Positions 1 through 8,627 are shown, counted from the first letter of the stretch. The stretch is DNA of 24,683 nucleotides from Phycisphaerae bacterium (GCA_029260155.1 JAJDDU010000213.1:1-24683); one strand, 5' to 3'. Numbers and translations: made by a program. The notes: generated by a model from the letters alone, not told the origin.

Positions 1-549
1 CCTCTGCTCCGTCATGCCTACCCCTACGACTATCGCATCTTCGTCTTGCCAGCCCCCCGCCGAACGTCCGAGGTTTTCCGCACCAACGCCCAGGCTACGC
101 GAGCGTTCAAGGACGCCATGGACGATACCGCCGCGTTCGCCGGGCACATCTACGGACTTGTGGAGAATCAATCTGAACTCGACGCCATCGACGCCGGCGC
201 ATCGGAGCAACGTTCGCCATTGACCGCCGCTCAGTTGCGCGGCTTGATGGACTCTCCTCTGGGCGACGAGCTGGCCACGCGCATCCTCCTGCAACCGTCA
301 TATCACGGGCTGTTAGAGAGTGACGTCATCATCGTGAACACCGCCGTCGGTGGAATGTCGCCCGTGGTCAGTGAATGCGTCCGCCGCCTCGAACGCGTCT
401 TGGCCCACGTGCGCAGCAGCCAAAACCGCAGACCCGTGATGTTCGCCTGTGACCCAGCCGACACCGACGATCCTCTTCGCACCCAGTTCATCGCCCAAAC
501 GTGCACGCTAATCTGTCCAGACAGCCGGCCCGACGAAACCGACAGCTAG
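1..549 (+). CDS. Unrecognised protein, 3' part only
   Basis: The frame is open from the first base to the TAG at 547-549, so this is the C-terminal ~182 residues of a longer gene. I do not recognise the family. The visible part reads as a soluble alpha/beta protein: an alternating hydrophobic strand (ESDVIIVNTAVGG, about residue 109 of the visible part) followed by an amphipathic helix (VSECVRRLERVL) and another strand (RPVMFACDP). There is no signal peptide or membrane segment in what can be seen, and no catalytic motif I can name. A TTG at 46 could initiate in frame, but nothing like a ribosome binding site precedes it and the frame continues upstream. An 8-bp hairpin follows at 568-589. 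Confidence 0.7.
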   Translation, partial: PLLRHAYPYDYRIFVLPAPRRTSEVFRTNAQATRAFKDAMDDTAAFAGHIYGLVENQSELDAIDAGASEQRSPLTAAQLRGLMDSPLGDELATRILLQPSYHGLLESDVIIVNTAVGGMSPVVSECVRRLERVLAHVRSSQNRRPVMFACDPADTDDPLRTQFIAQTCTLICPDSRPDETDS

Positions 550-567
550 CGCCGACCTCACCCATTT

Positions 568-589
568 CGCCTTGGCCCACACCAAGGCG
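568..589 (+). terminator. Hairpin after the first gene, possible terminator
   Basis: Perfect 8-bp stem CGCCTTGG / CCAAGGCG with loop CCCACA, 19 bases after the stop codon of the upstream gene. There is no T-run after it, so it would be an atypical intrinsic terminator or an mRNA 3'-end stabiliser. Confidence 0.4.
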
Positions 590-659
590 CGAACACTCTC
601 AATTGACTGACGCAACGACCAGAAGTCACCATATTCTACGCGGGAACAAAAGAACACTC

Positions 660-689
660 TTGGAATCGCGCCAGGTATCGTGCTACACT
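660..689 (+). promoter_or_regulatory. Candidate sigma-70-type promoter for the 784 gene
   Basis: TTGGAA (660-665), an 18-bp spacer, then TACACT (684-689) preceded by TG one base away (TGcTACACT, an extended -10 form). It would give a leader of about 90 nt to the ATG at 784. Prediction from motif match only. Confidence 0.35.
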
Positions 690-783
690 GAATATGTTCG
701 GGGCAGAGTGGAAGGGCCACGCAGACGCGGATTCGTTGACCTGGACAGGGCGGCTGCGCACTGAATCATAGGAGAAATTGAAG

Positions 784-2091
784 ATGTCAAATCAGAAGTT
801 TGCCGGACGGATGCTGCCCGGATTGTTGTCGGCTATTTTCTGCGTGGCAACCGCGACCGGACAGACGCTCAACATTGACATGGGCGACGGGCCGCCGGGC
901 AACGACGGTGACTACGTGGGCGTCGCAGCCAGCGGACAGGGCGGGACGTGGAACTACATCAACAATCCGATGGACGCCGGCGTAGAGATTCCGCTGGTCG
1001 GTACCGACGGGATCGACACCGGCGTCACCTTCGTCTCGTTGATCGACACACAGGTCTGGGACGCCGTCGAACCCACACCCAATCTGCTGGATTCCGACTT
1101 GCTCGGCGATTTTCACTGGGAGAACCCCGGCACCGACGGGACCTACGAAATCCGCAACCTGGCACCGGGGGAGTACAATCTCTTCGTGTACGCCTACGCC
1201 GGGGACGTCGTGAATGACGATACCATCATCACCTACAACGGCGAGGAGCAGACGGTTGCCCACATCGGTGTCGGCGATCCCTTCTCGCACGCATTCCTGG
1301 ACACGTTTGCTTTGTTCTTTCCGGTCGTGCCGGATCTCAACGGAACGGTCGCTTTTACCGTAGCCGCCGGGCCGGGCGTCCCCGGCGTGGCCAACTTCTG
1401 GCAGATCAACGGCTTGCAGCTCGGCGTGGGCGACCCGTCGAGACTGCCGCCTCAGGTAGTCATCACAGCGCCGTTCCGCGGCACGGATGAAAACGGCTGC
1501 TGCACGTTCGATTGGGCAATGAGAAACTCCAATCCGGTCGCATCCATCGACACTTGGCACATGGAAATCGAAACCGGCATGGGCGGCAGGTTGGCTGCGT
1601 GTACGGGTGAGGATTCCGTCACCGTGCAGCCCGATTGGGACGCGACCTTCTGCTATCCGTGGGATATGGGCGCGGGCGTGTCCGCACCCTCCAGCCGCGC
1701 GGTCGTGACCTTCACCGGCCCGCCTCTCGCCCCCGGGCAGACGATCAGCGGCACCATGACTGTCGAGGTCAACGGAGAAGTGAGCTTTGACGAGCCCGGC
1801 CCGCCGCCGGTAGTACTCCCCTACGATCCCCCCGGCGAACATGCCGTTTTGCCGGCTGGAATCCATGTCCACGTGAATCAAGGCCCGCCCGACGCCCCGT
1901 GCGAGACCGGCGAGTACAACTCACACAACGGCTTGAGCGAGGGATGGGGCGGCTCGATTGACGCAGTCTGTCTCCCCGCGTTCCTGCCCGTGCCGTCGTC
2001 CACCGCAATGGGCAAGGGACTCTTGATCTTCGCGGTCAGCCTTTGCGGCATCGCATTGGTGCGACGCTCGCACCGTAACGCCGTGACGTAG
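784..2091 (+). CDS. Secreted protein with C-terminal membrane anchor (sorting-tail-like)
   Basis: 435 aa. The ATG at 784 is chosen over the TTG at 778 because AGGAGA (770-775) lies 8 bases upstream of it but only 2 from the TTG. The N terminus is a signal peptide: RMLPGLLSAIFCVATATG, with likely cleavage before QTLNIDMG. The first ~200 mature residues are rich in Gly, Asp and Asn and resemble an extracellular beta-sandwich. The middle (NGCCTFDWAMRN, WHMEIETGMGG, SRAVVTFTGPPLAPGQTIS) recalls cellulose-binding or CBM2-like beta-sandwiches, but this is only a resemblance. The C terminus has a short spacer, a 17-residue hydrophobic helix (GKGLLIFAVSLCGIALV) and RRSHR, the architecture of PEP-CTERM/IPTL-CTERM anchors, although the usual PEP or IPTLSEWG motif is degenerate (PVPSSTAMG). 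Probably exported and held in the membrane or processed by an exosortase-like enzyme. Function unknown. Confidence 0.85.
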   Translation: MSNQKFAGRMLPGLLSAIFCVATATGQTLNIDMGDGPPGNDGDYVGVAASGQGGTWNYINNPMDAGVEIPLVGTDGIDTGVTFVSLIDTQVWDAVEPTPNLLDSDLLGDFHWENPGTDGTYEIRNLAPGEYNLFVYAYAGDVVNDDTIITYNGEEQTVAHIGVGDPFSHAFLDTFALFFPVVPDLNGTVAFTVAAGPGVPGVANFWQINGLQLGVGDPSRLPPQVVITAPFRGTDENGCCTFDWAMRNSNPVASIDTWHMEIETGMGGRLAACTGEDSVTVQPDWDATFCYPWDMGAGVSAPSSRAVVTFTGPPLAPGQTISGTMTVEVNGEVSFDEPGPPPVVLPYDPPGEHAVLPAGIHVHVNQGPPDAPCETGEYNSHNGLSEGWGGSIDAVCLPAFLPVPSSTAMGKGLLIFAVSLCGIALVRRSHRNAVT

Positions 2092-2282
2092 GCGACCACT
2101 CCATCTTGGGGGTTACTGGTCTACGCCCGCATCCCGTTGTTTCCGGGCACCGTTATTTGGATTGAACTTGGCCCGCGCGTGTGGTACGCTCTCGCGGACG
2201 GCGGACGGGGTCGAACACCGCTGGGGTCTCTCAGCGCAAGGGACTTGCGCATAAGAAGTTACGAACGGAGGCAACGAGCCGA

Positions 2283-5200
2283 ATGTACCTGAAACGCATT
2301 TCCATTCACGGCTTTAAGAGCTTCCCGGATCGCGTGGACTTCGAGTTCGCCCGCGGCGTGACCTGCATCGTCGGCCCCAATGGCTGCGGTAAGAGCAACG
2401 TCATCGACGCCTTTAAGTGGGTGCTCGGCGAGCAATCTGCAAAGCTGCTGCGTGGGCGCCAGATGACGGACATGATCTTCAACGGCTCCGCGTCGCGCCG
2501 CAGCAGCGGCATGGCCCACGTCGATCTCTACTTCGACAACAGCGATCGCACGCTCTCGATCGAATACGACGAGGTCTGCATCTCGCGCAAGCTCTACCGT
2601 TCGGGCGAGAGCGAATACCTGGTCAACAACGAGAGCGCCAGACTCAAAGACGTGCGCGAACTCTTTCTCGACACCGGCGTCGGCTCGGACACTTACTCGA
2701 TTATCGAACAGGGGCGCGTGGAGACCCTCTTGACATCGTCTCCCACCGAGCGACGGGCGATTTTTGAAGAAGCCGCCGGCATCGGAAAATACAAGGCGCG
2801 CAAACGCGAAGCGGAACGCAAGCTCGACCGAACCCAGCAAAACCTGTTTCGCGTGAACGACATCGTCGAAGAAGTCCAAAAACGCTTGCGCAGCGTCAAA
2901 CTGCAAGCCGGCAAAGCACGCAATTTCCAAGTCTACGAATCCCGTCTGCGCGAACTCCGCGCCGGTTACTCACTGGCGGAGTACCACAGGCTGACCGAAT
3001 CCGTCGAGCGATTGAAGACCGATGCGGACGGCGCGTCCGACCAATCTACAGCCTTCCGCACCAACATCGACCGCAACGAAGCGGAGGGGTCCAATCTCGC
3101 CACGACCGCGACCGAACTCGGCGAAGAGTTGTCGTCCACCGAGCAGGACCTCCTGCGGGCGCGTTCCGACATCGCAACGCACGAGGAGCGCATCGACGCC
3201 GCACAAAAACGCATCCGGGAGCAGCAAGCCGGGATCGATCGCGTCGACACACGCATCGAACAACTAGCGACACAGAACCAACAATACGGAGCCCAACTGG
3301 AAGAGGCACTGGCAGAGTCGGATTCGATTCAAGAGCAGACCAGCGCCATCGATTCGCAGACCCACGAGTTGTCCGCAGAAGAGCGACGCCTGGATAGGTC
3401 CGTCACCGAATCGCGGGCGGCACTTGCCGATGAGAAGGACGGCCTTGTAGATTTGGTTCGCCGCGCCACCCATATTCGCAACGAAATCGCGCGGCTGGAC
3501 TCGCACAGCGAAAACCTAAAGGCCACCCAGTCCCGCCTCGGCGAGCGCGACGCAGCCATCCGCACGGAACTCGAGCAACACCTGCACAGAAAGGGAACAC
3601 TTGAGTCCCGCCGCCGCGAAGTTACAGGATTGATCGAGGCCGAGACCGAGCGACTGCGCCAGAAGTCGGCCGAAGCGCAGGAACTCGAAGAACGGCGCAG
3701 CGCATTGGCCGCATCGCTCGGAACCGCAAGAGAAGAACGCAGCGCTGTGGGCTCCCGATTGCAAGTCCTCGCCGAACTCGAACGCAAGATGGAGGGCGTT
3801 GGCGCGGGCGTCCGAACGCTGCTGGAGCAGAAGGCCGCCCGGCCGGAAGATCCGGCGCTCGCCGGCGTGTGCGGCATGGTCGGCGATCTATTCGAAGCCG
3901 ATGTCAAGTATGCCCGACTCATCGAAGCCGCCATCGGCAACCTCGATCAGCATCTCGTGCTCGCCGACAGCAGTGTATTCCTCAACAACGCGGCGATTTT
4001 CGAGAATCTGCCCGGTCGACTGACGACCATCTGCCTCAACAGGCTTCCGCCCGTGATCAACGAGCACGACCTCGACGACCATTCAGCCTTCGTAGCCAAT
4101 GCAGCCGACCTCGTTCGCGCGCAAGAGCCATACCAGCGACTCGTGAAGCACCTCTTGGGGAAGACCGTCGTGGTCAAGACGCTCGACGAAGCCCTCGCGA
4201 TGGGCCGGGACGATCTTTCCGGGCGACGCTTCGTCACGCTCGCCGGCGAAGTGGTCGAGCCCAACGGAACCGTGTCGATCGGCCCGCCGTCCAGCCGGGC
4301 GGGGCTCATCGCACGCAAGAGCGAGCGACGCGACCTCGGCACGCAGCTCGAACGCATCGAAGAGCACGCCCGATCCCTCGAAGAGGAGTTGAATCGCGCA
4401 GCAGCAGCAGCCACCCACCTGAAGGAAGTCCAAGAGGAACTGCGTGTCGCCATCAACGAAGCCAGCAGCACAAAGGTCGAAGCCACCGCTGCCTTGGAAT
4501 CCGTCAACGATGCCGTTCACCGGCTCACGCGGGAGCAACCCCTCATTGCCGGTGAGGTGGCCACCATCGAACGGCAACTTGAGGAGGCATCAGAGCGCGC
4601 GTCCAAGAGCGAAGCCACCGTCGGAGAGCTGGACGCGAAAAACGAGGAGCACGAGCACGCTGTGGCGACGCACGGTCAGCGCATCGAGGCCCTCACGGTC
4701 GAACTCGATCGAGCGAGGCATGCCCTGACCGAGGTCCGTATCGCTTCGGCGAAGCTCGCCACCCGCCGCGCGTCCGTCGCCGATTCCGTCAATCACCTCC
4801 GTCACGGCATCGAGACCGCCGACGAAGCCGTCGCCGCCGCCGAGCGGGAGCGCATCGAAGCAAGGCTCCGCGTCGAGGAATCAGAGGAGCGCGTCCTCTC
4901 CGCGCAACAGCGGCTGGATGAACTCGCGTCGGACGCAGAACGGCTCGAAGCCGGTGTTATCCAGTTGCGCAGACGCCGGGAGCTCGTGCGCGTCGAGTCA
5001 GAAGAGTTGGCCGCACGCACGCGCACCATGCGAACACAACTGGAGGAAGTCGAATCGCGATTGCATGCGATACAACTCGAACGCCAGGAGTCCACCGTCC
5101 GCCGCGACGAGTTGACCGTCCGCGTGAAAGACGAGTTGGACATCGATCTCGTCGAACAATACGAGAACTACGACCACAGCGAACAGGACTGGGAGCAGGT

Positions 5201-5861
5201 CGAAGCCGAGATCGCCGATCTCAGACAGAAAATCATGCGACTGGGCAACGTCAACGTCGGAGCAATCGCCGAGCAAGTCGAATTGGAGACACGCGAAGAA
5301 TTCCTCGCAACGCAGTGGAAAGATCTGGAAGACTCACGAAAGCAGCTCGAGGATCTGATCGGCCGACTCGATGAAGAGTCCATCACCAGATTCATAACAG
5401 CGTTCGAAACCGTCCGCGAAAACTTCCGCGAACTGTTCCGCAAGTTGTTCGGCGGCGGCAAAGCCGACGTCGTCCTGGAGAACCCTGACGATGTGCTCGA
5501 ATCGGGTATCGAGATTCTGGCCAAGCCGCCCGGCAAAGAGCTGCAGCGAATCTCGCTGATGTCCGGTGGCGAGAAGACCATGACCGCGATCGCCCTACTC
5601 ATGAGCATCTTTCGCGCAAGGCCTTCGCCCCTCGCATTGCTCGATGAAGTCGACGCGGCGCTGGACGAAGCCAACAACGCACGCTTCAACCAGATCATCC
5701 AGGAGTTTCTGGATCGCTCCCAGTTCCTCCTGGTCACCCACTCGAAACGCACCATGGCCATCGCCGATCACCTCTACGGAGTAACCATGCAAGAGCCCGG
5801 CGTGTCAGCCCGTGTCAGCGTCAAATTCGACCGGGACGGCGACCAGACCGCAGTGGCGTAG
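2283..5861 (+). CDS. smc: Chromosome segregation/condensation ATPase Smc
   Basis: 1192 aa, close to the usual 1180-1200 of bacterial Smc. The frame opens at a GTG at 2181, but ATG 2283 is taken as start: the conserved N terminus MYLKRISIHGFKSF begins there and GGAGG (2267-2271) sits 11 bases upstream. Domains in order: N-terminal head with Walker A GPNGCGKSN (31-39); coiled coil rich in Glu, Arg, Ala (about 160-500); hinge from about 503 (GVGAG, then VCGMVGDLFEAD) to about 680; returning coiled coil to about 1040; C-terminal head with ABC signature MSGGEKTMTA (1093 onward), Walker B LALLDEVDAALDE (D1121, E1122) and the His switch LLVTHSKRT. It dimerises through the hinge and compacts and separates sister chromosomes, normally with ScpA/ScpB, which are not in the window. 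All catalytic motifs are intact. It appears monocistronic, with a hairpin at 5884-5903 behind it. Confidence 0.97.
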   Translation: MYLKRISIHGFKSFPDRVDFEFARGVTCIVGPNGCGKSNVIDAFKWVLGEQSAKLLRGRQMTDMIFNGSASRRSSGMAHVDLYFDNSDRTLSIEYDEVCISRKLYRSGESEYLVNNESARLKDVRELFLDTGVGSDTYSIIEQGRVETLLTSSPTERRAIFEEAAGIGKYKARKREAERKLDRTQQNLFRVNDIVEEVQKRLRSVKLQAGKARNFQVYESRLRELRAGYSLAEYHRLTESVERLKTDADGASDQSTAFRTNIDRNEAEGSNLATTATELGEELSSTEQDLLRARSDIATHEERIDAAQKRIREQQAGIDRVDTRIEQLATQNQQYGAQLEEALAESDSIQEQTSAIDSQTHELSAEERRLDRSVTESRAALADEKDGLVDLVRRATHIRNEIARLDSHSENLKATQSRLGERDAAIRTELEQHLHRKGTLESRRREVTGLIEAETERLRQKSAEAQELEERRSALAASLGTAREERSAVGSRLQVLAELERKMEGVGAGVRTLLEQKAARPEDPALAGVCGMVGDLFEADVKYARLIEAAIGNLDQHLVLADSSVFLNNAAIFENLPGRLTTICLNRLPPVINEHDLDDHSAFVANAADLVRAQEPYQRLVKHLLGKTVVVKTLDEALAMGRDDLSGRRFVTLAGEVVEPNGTVSIGPPSSRAGLIARKSERRDLGTQLERIEEHARSLEEELNRAAAAATHLKEVQEELRVAINEASSTKVEATAALESVNDAVHRLTREQPLIAGEVATIERQLEEASERASKSEATVGELDAKNEEHEHAVATHGQRIEALTVELDRARHALTEVRIASAKLATRRASVADSVNHLRHGIETADEAVAAAERERIEARLRVEESEERVLSAQQRLDELASDAERLEAGVIQLRRRRELVRVESEELAARTRTMRTQLEEVESRLHAIQLERQESTVRRDELTVRVKDELDIDLVEQYENYDHSEQDWEQVEAEIADLRQKIMRLGNVNVGAIAEQVELETREEFLATQWKDLEDSRKQLEDLIGRLDEESITRFITAFETVRENFRELFRKLFGGGKADVVLENPDDVLESGIEILAKPPGKELQRISLMSGGEKTMTAIALLMSIFRARPSPLALLDEVDAALDEANNARFNQIIQEFLDRSQFLLVTHSKRTMAIADHLYGVTMQEPGVSARVSVKFDRDGDQTAVA

Positions 5862-5883
5862 AAATCTCGGAACGCACGGGCGG

Positions 5884-5903
5884 CCCATCGCTTGAGCGGT
5901 GGG
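5884..5903. terminator. Hairpin between smc and the convergent DUF2007 gene
   Basis: 8-bp stem CCCATCGC / GCGGTGGG (one T-G wobble) with loop TTGA, 22 bases after the smc stop and about 67 bases beyond the stop of the convergent minus-strand gene. It is placed to serve both. No T-run follows. Confidence 0.4.
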
Positions 5904-5969
5904 GAACTCGAACGATGTGCCGAGCGGTATCATCCGAGGCAAAGGTGACGTCCTGCCCTTCGCCCCGCG

Positions 5970-6221
5970 TCAATCTTCCTCGGTCTCGGCCGAGTTCGCT
6001 CCGTCTTCAATCTCCCGAATCGCATCGCGGGCACGCTCGGCGTCTTCCGAACGCACGAGAATATGCACCTGCCCCGGCGTCTCGGCGCGCATCCCGCTCG
6101 TCAGCCCCCCAGTCATCTGTGCCTCGATGCTCCGTTCCGCCAGGGCAGCCACGATAATCGCCGCCTGTGCTTCGGTCGGTACCTCCATCAGCATGACAGG
6201 CTGTGTTGGGTCGTCCGGCAT
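5970..6221 (-). CDS. DUF2007-like putative signal-transducing protein
   Basis: 83 aa. Start is ATG 6221: read on the minus strand, AAGGAG lies 7 bases upstream and the protein begins MPDDPTQPVMLMEVPTEAQA. The open frame runs further upstream to 6440, but that extension is Arg-rich and without a ribosome binding site. The core, LMEVPTEAQAAIIVAALAER followed by a Gly-rich turn and QVHILVRSEDAERARDAIREI, has the beta-alpha-beta-beta-alpha pattern of the DUF2007 family (small ferredoxin-like domain, often called putative prokaryotic signal transducing protein). Molecular function is not established for the family. The C-terminal tail is acidic. Cytoplasmic. Divergent from the YbaK-like gene across about 200 bp that contains a bidirectional promoter candidate. 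Confidence 0.85.
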   Translation of the reverse strand: MPDDPTQPVMLMEVPTEAQAAIIVAALAERSIEAQMTGGLTSGMRAETPGQVHILVRSEDAERARDAIREIEDGANSAETEED

Positions 6222-6354
6222 GGTTAAGCTCCTTATTTCGTTCGGCTTTATGCGTGCGGCTAGGCGTCCACCAGCTGCACGTTTCATCCCGCGGCTCGCC
6301 GGAACCGGACGGTTCGCGCAAATCTTCGCGCGCATCCGCGAATTCGTCGGCCGT

Positions 6355-6401
6355 GGGCACACAACGTGCCCTATGATACAGTAGGTAATCGAACCTGTCT
6401 G
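6355..6401. promoter_or_regulatory. Divergent promoter candidate with operator-like palindrome
   Basis: Rightward: -10 TATGAT at 6372-6377, about 48 bases before the YbaK-like start, with no convincing -35. Leftward: -35 CAGACA (minus strand of 6396-6401), 17-bp spacer, -10 TATCAT (minus strand of 6373-6378). The two -10 elements overlap on the same near-symmetric bases. Directly next to them is the perfect palindrome GGGCAC-N5-GTGCCC (6355-6371), lying upstream of the rightward -10 and over the likely start site of the leftward promoter, where a repressor or MerR-like activator could bind. Motif-based inference. Confidence 0.4.
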
Positions 6402-6424
6402 GACCCTAAGCGAAGGAGCACGCC

Positions 6425-6880
6425 ATGAAACTGGAAACATTTCTGGAACAAAGAGGAATCGAGTTCAAGAAGGACATCCACTCAACCGCGTATACCGCTC
6501 AGGCGCTCGCCCACGCGGAGCACGTGTCCGGGTACATGGTCGCCAAGCCGGTCATCGTCAAAGGGCGGTCGGAATTCACAATGTGCGTCCTGCACGCCCC
6601 GGACCACCTCGATTTACAACGCGTCGCCAGAGCACTCGACGAAGTCGATGTGCGGCTGGCAACCGAATCGGAGATGGCCGAGCTGTTCCCCGACTGCGAA
6701 CTCGGAGCAGAGCCACCCATCGGAGCGTTGTTCGGCATGGACACGATGATGGACTCACAGCTGGTCGAGGATGCGTATCTCGTCATGCAAGCCGGGACGC
6801 ATACCGAAGCGGTCACGGTACGCCGCGACGACTGGGAACGCGCCTGCAACCCCAGTGTCGCGTCTATCGCCCTATGCTAG
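6425..6880 (+). CDS. YbaK/ProX-type aminoacyl-tRNA deacylase-like protein
   Basis: 151 aa. Starts at ATG 6425 with AAGGAG (6413-6418) six bases upstream. The whole protein matches the YbaK/EbsC/ProX editing domain: N-terminal LETFLEQRGIEFKKDIHSTAYTAQ, then AKPVIVKGRSEFTMCVLHA (conserved Lys and hydrophobic core), the amphipathic helix LDLQRVARALD, and the Gly-Pro-rich strand PPIGALFGMDTMMDSQLVED near the C terminus. Members hydrolyse mischarged tRNAs (Cys-tRNAPro, Ala-tRNAPro) in trans, or act as related free-standing editing factors; which substrate this one uses cannot be read from the sequence. Soluble and cytoplasmic. Divergent from the DUF2007-like gene and convergent with the secreted VCBS protein gene, so probably monocistronic. 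Confidence 0.88.
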   Translation: MKLETFLEQRGIEFKKDIHSTAYTAQALAHAEHVSGYMVAKPVIVKGRSEFTMCVLHAPDHLDLQRVARALDEVDVRLATESEMAELFPDCELGAEPPIGALFGMDTMMDSQLVEDAYLVMQAGTHTEAVTVRRDDWERACNPSVASIALC

Positions 6881-6885
6881 GCGAT
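6866..6885. terminator. Hairpin overlapping the stop of the YbaK-like gene
   Basis: ATCG and CCTA pair with TAGG and CGAT around a TGC loop, giving an 8-bp stem with one bulged C. It spans the TAG stop (6878-6880) and abuts the palindrome GGCGATCGCC (6880-6889). It lies between convergent genes. No T-run follows. Confidence 0.3.
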
Positions 6886-6937
6886 CGCCCAGGTCGGCGT
6901 TGATTGGTTTGCAGGATCCAACCAAGAGCGCGACGGA

Positions 6938-8473
6938 TCAGACACGAACCGGCCGACGACGCCCGTGGATCACCGTACCCATGACCAACATGAGATTGGC
7001 CATGACGATCAGTCCCCATTCGCCGATCGTGGGGACGCCCGTAGGCGTGCAGACGCTCGGCTGACCGCCGCACTTCCATCCTTCTTGAATCGCACAACCC
7101 GACGAGCACCCGTCGCCATCGTCGCCGTTACCGTCGTCGCATTCTTCGCCCGGATCGAGGATGCCGTTACCGCACGCCAGCTGACAGTCGAGAGACAGTG
7201 GAGTCGTCGGGGTGAACCCCGCGTCGCAGAAGCAGTCCGTACAACCGAGCCCTCCGTCACACTCTTCCCCCGGATCAAGGCCGCCGTTGCCGCAAGGCGG
7301 ACCAGTGTTCTCGTACCACGCGATCTTGTCGTCGCTAAGCGACGCCGAGAGTACATCTGTGTCACCATCACCGTCCACGTCCGTCGCGAAGACAGAATCG
7401 GCCGCGTCGGCGCTGGTCGAGATCACCCGCTCAGTGAAGCTCGGGGGCATGCCACCATCGTTTTCGTACCATGCGATCTTGTCATCGCCGAACGACGCAG
7501 AGAGTACGTCGATGTCACCGTCACCATCCACGTCCGCGGCAGAAACGGATATGGCGCCGTTAGCATTGGTCGAAATTACGTGCTCGGAAAACGTCGGCGG
7601 CAACCCGCCATCACTTTCGTACCAGGCAATCTTCTGGTCGTCTCGGGACGCAGAGAGCACGTCCACATCCCCGTCACCATCCACGTCCGTCGCAAGCACG
7701 GACAGCGCAAAGTCTGCGGTTGTCGAAATGACTCGCTGGGTGAAAGTCGGAGGCGACCCGCCGTCGTTCTCGTACCACGCGATCTTGTCGTCGGTAATGG
7801 ACGAAGAGAGCACGTCAGTGTCACCATCGCCGTCGACATCGCTAGCGTACACTGAAGACGCCCTGTCGACGCTCGTCGAAATCACATGCAGTGTGAAGCC
7901 TGGGGGCGATCCGCCATCGTTTTCGAACCAGAGGACTTGTTCGACAAAAAGAGTGGCTGCCGAGAGAACATCCGTGTCCCCGTCGCCATCCACGTCCGCA
8001 GCATGGAGAGCACTGGTGGCAAATGCGGAGGTCGAGATCACACGCTCGGTGAATGTCGGGGGCGCCCCGCCGTCGTTCTCGTACCACGCGACCTTGTGAT
8101 CCTGATCTGAAGCGGAGAGGACGTCTATGTCCCCGTCGCCATCCACGTCCGTCGCAAAGACCGTGTTGGCATGGTTTGCGATTGTTGATATCACATGTTC
8201 AGTGAAGGTCGGGGGCAATGCACCGTTGCTCTCGTACCAAGCTATAGTGTCGTTACTGGAAAGTGCGGCTACGACGTCGCTGTCGCCGTCGCCGTCCAAA
8301 TCGGTCGCATACACGGACTGAGGACGGGTGAATGCGGTATTCGAGATCACCCGCTCAGTGAAGGACAGATTATCCCCCCGAACAGTGGTCGCCCCCGCCA
8401 AGACCGCGACGACCCCCGCGAGCGAGCTCAATACCTTCACAAGCGACGCAGCTGTCGTTTTTCCGTGCCTCAC
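6938..8473 (-). CDS. Secreted seven-repeat VCBS/FG-GAP protein with Cys-rich repeats and IPTL-CTERM-like tail
   Basis: 511 aa from a GTG at 8473, chosen because GGAGG lies 7 bases upstream and a signal peptide begins there (MRHGKTTAASLVKVLSSLAGVVAVLAGATTVRG); the frame itself stays open to 8599. Residues 34-391 hold seven tandem units of about 51 residues with the pattern FTERVIST...VFATDVDGDGDxDVLSAS...KIAWYENDGG, each carrying a DxDGDGDxD calcium-binding loop: a probable seven-bladed beta-propeller of the VCBS/FG-GAP type. Next come two CGNGxLDPGEECD units, the Myxococcus-type Cys-rich repeat, then VPTIGEWG, a hydrophobic helix and RRRPVRV, matching IPTL-CTERM-type sorting tails. It should be exported, Ca2+-stabilised and anchored or sorted by an exosortase-like system. 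Probably adhesive or binding; no enzymatic motif seen. Divergent from the ECF sigma gene. Confidence 0.9.
   Translation of the reverse strand: MRHGKTTAASLVKVLSSLAGVVAVLAGATTVRGDNLSFTERVISNTAFTRPQSVYATDLDGDGDSDVVAALSSNDTIAWYESNGALPPTFTEHVISTIANHANTVFATDVDGDGDIDVLSASDQDHKVAWYENDGGAPPTFTERVISTSAFATSALHAADVDGDGDTDVLSAATLFVEQVLWFENDGGSPPGFTLHVISTSVDRASSVYASDVDGDGDTDVLSSSITDDKIAWYENDGGSPPTFTQRVISTTADFALSVLATDVDGDGDVDVLSASRDDQKIAWYESDGGLPPTFSEHVISTNANGAISVSAADVDGDGDIDVLSASFGDDKIAWYENDGGMPPSFTERVISTSADAADSVFATDVDGDGDTDVLSASLSDDKIAWYENTGPPCGNGGLDPGEECDGGLGCTDCFCDAGFTPTTPLSLDCQLACGNGILDPGEECDDGNGDDGDGCSSGCAIQEGWKCGGQPSVCTPTGVPTIGEWGLIVMANLMLVMGTVIHGRRRPVRV
7301..8374 (-). repeat. Seven tandem ~153-bp coding repeats (VCBS/FG-GAP)
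   Basis: In-frame repeats of about 51 codons inside the secreted protein gene. Unit boundaries fall at each (T/S/G)FT(E/Q/L)xVIST; lengths are 55, 51, 52, 51, 51, 51 and 47 residues. Units 2-7 are very alike, with the first and third the most divergent. The near-constant DVDGDGDxDVLS core is also conserved at DNA level (ACGTC...CCGTCACCATCCACGTC on the plus strand). Confidence 0.9.
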
Positions 8474-8627
8474 AATACCGCCTCCATTTTCAAGAGTTCC
8501 CTGAGCGTTGCTGTCCGCTCGCCCGACCTTTGTACGATCATGGAATCGCTCAGAAACGCACGAGAGCATGTCCGGCGGCGCCCATGGGTGACCAAGCACT
8601 GTTGGGCGGTGGGGTTACACGCTGGAT

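Noticed and set aside
787..1881. Long minus-strand open frame (364 aa) opposite the 784-2091 gene
   Set aside because: Its composition is the mirror of the plus-strand codons, with no ribosome binding site. The plus-strand gene has a signal peptide, ribosome binding site and anchor.
2195..2260. GGGGTCGAACACC resembling a tRNA T-arm upstream of smc
   Set aside because: No acceptor stem, anticodon arm or correct spacing around it; not a tRNA.
6965..8099. Two ~295-aa plus-strand open frames with a striking repeat pattern
   Set aside because: They are antisense shadows of the VCBS repeats; the repetition comes from the real minus-strand gene.
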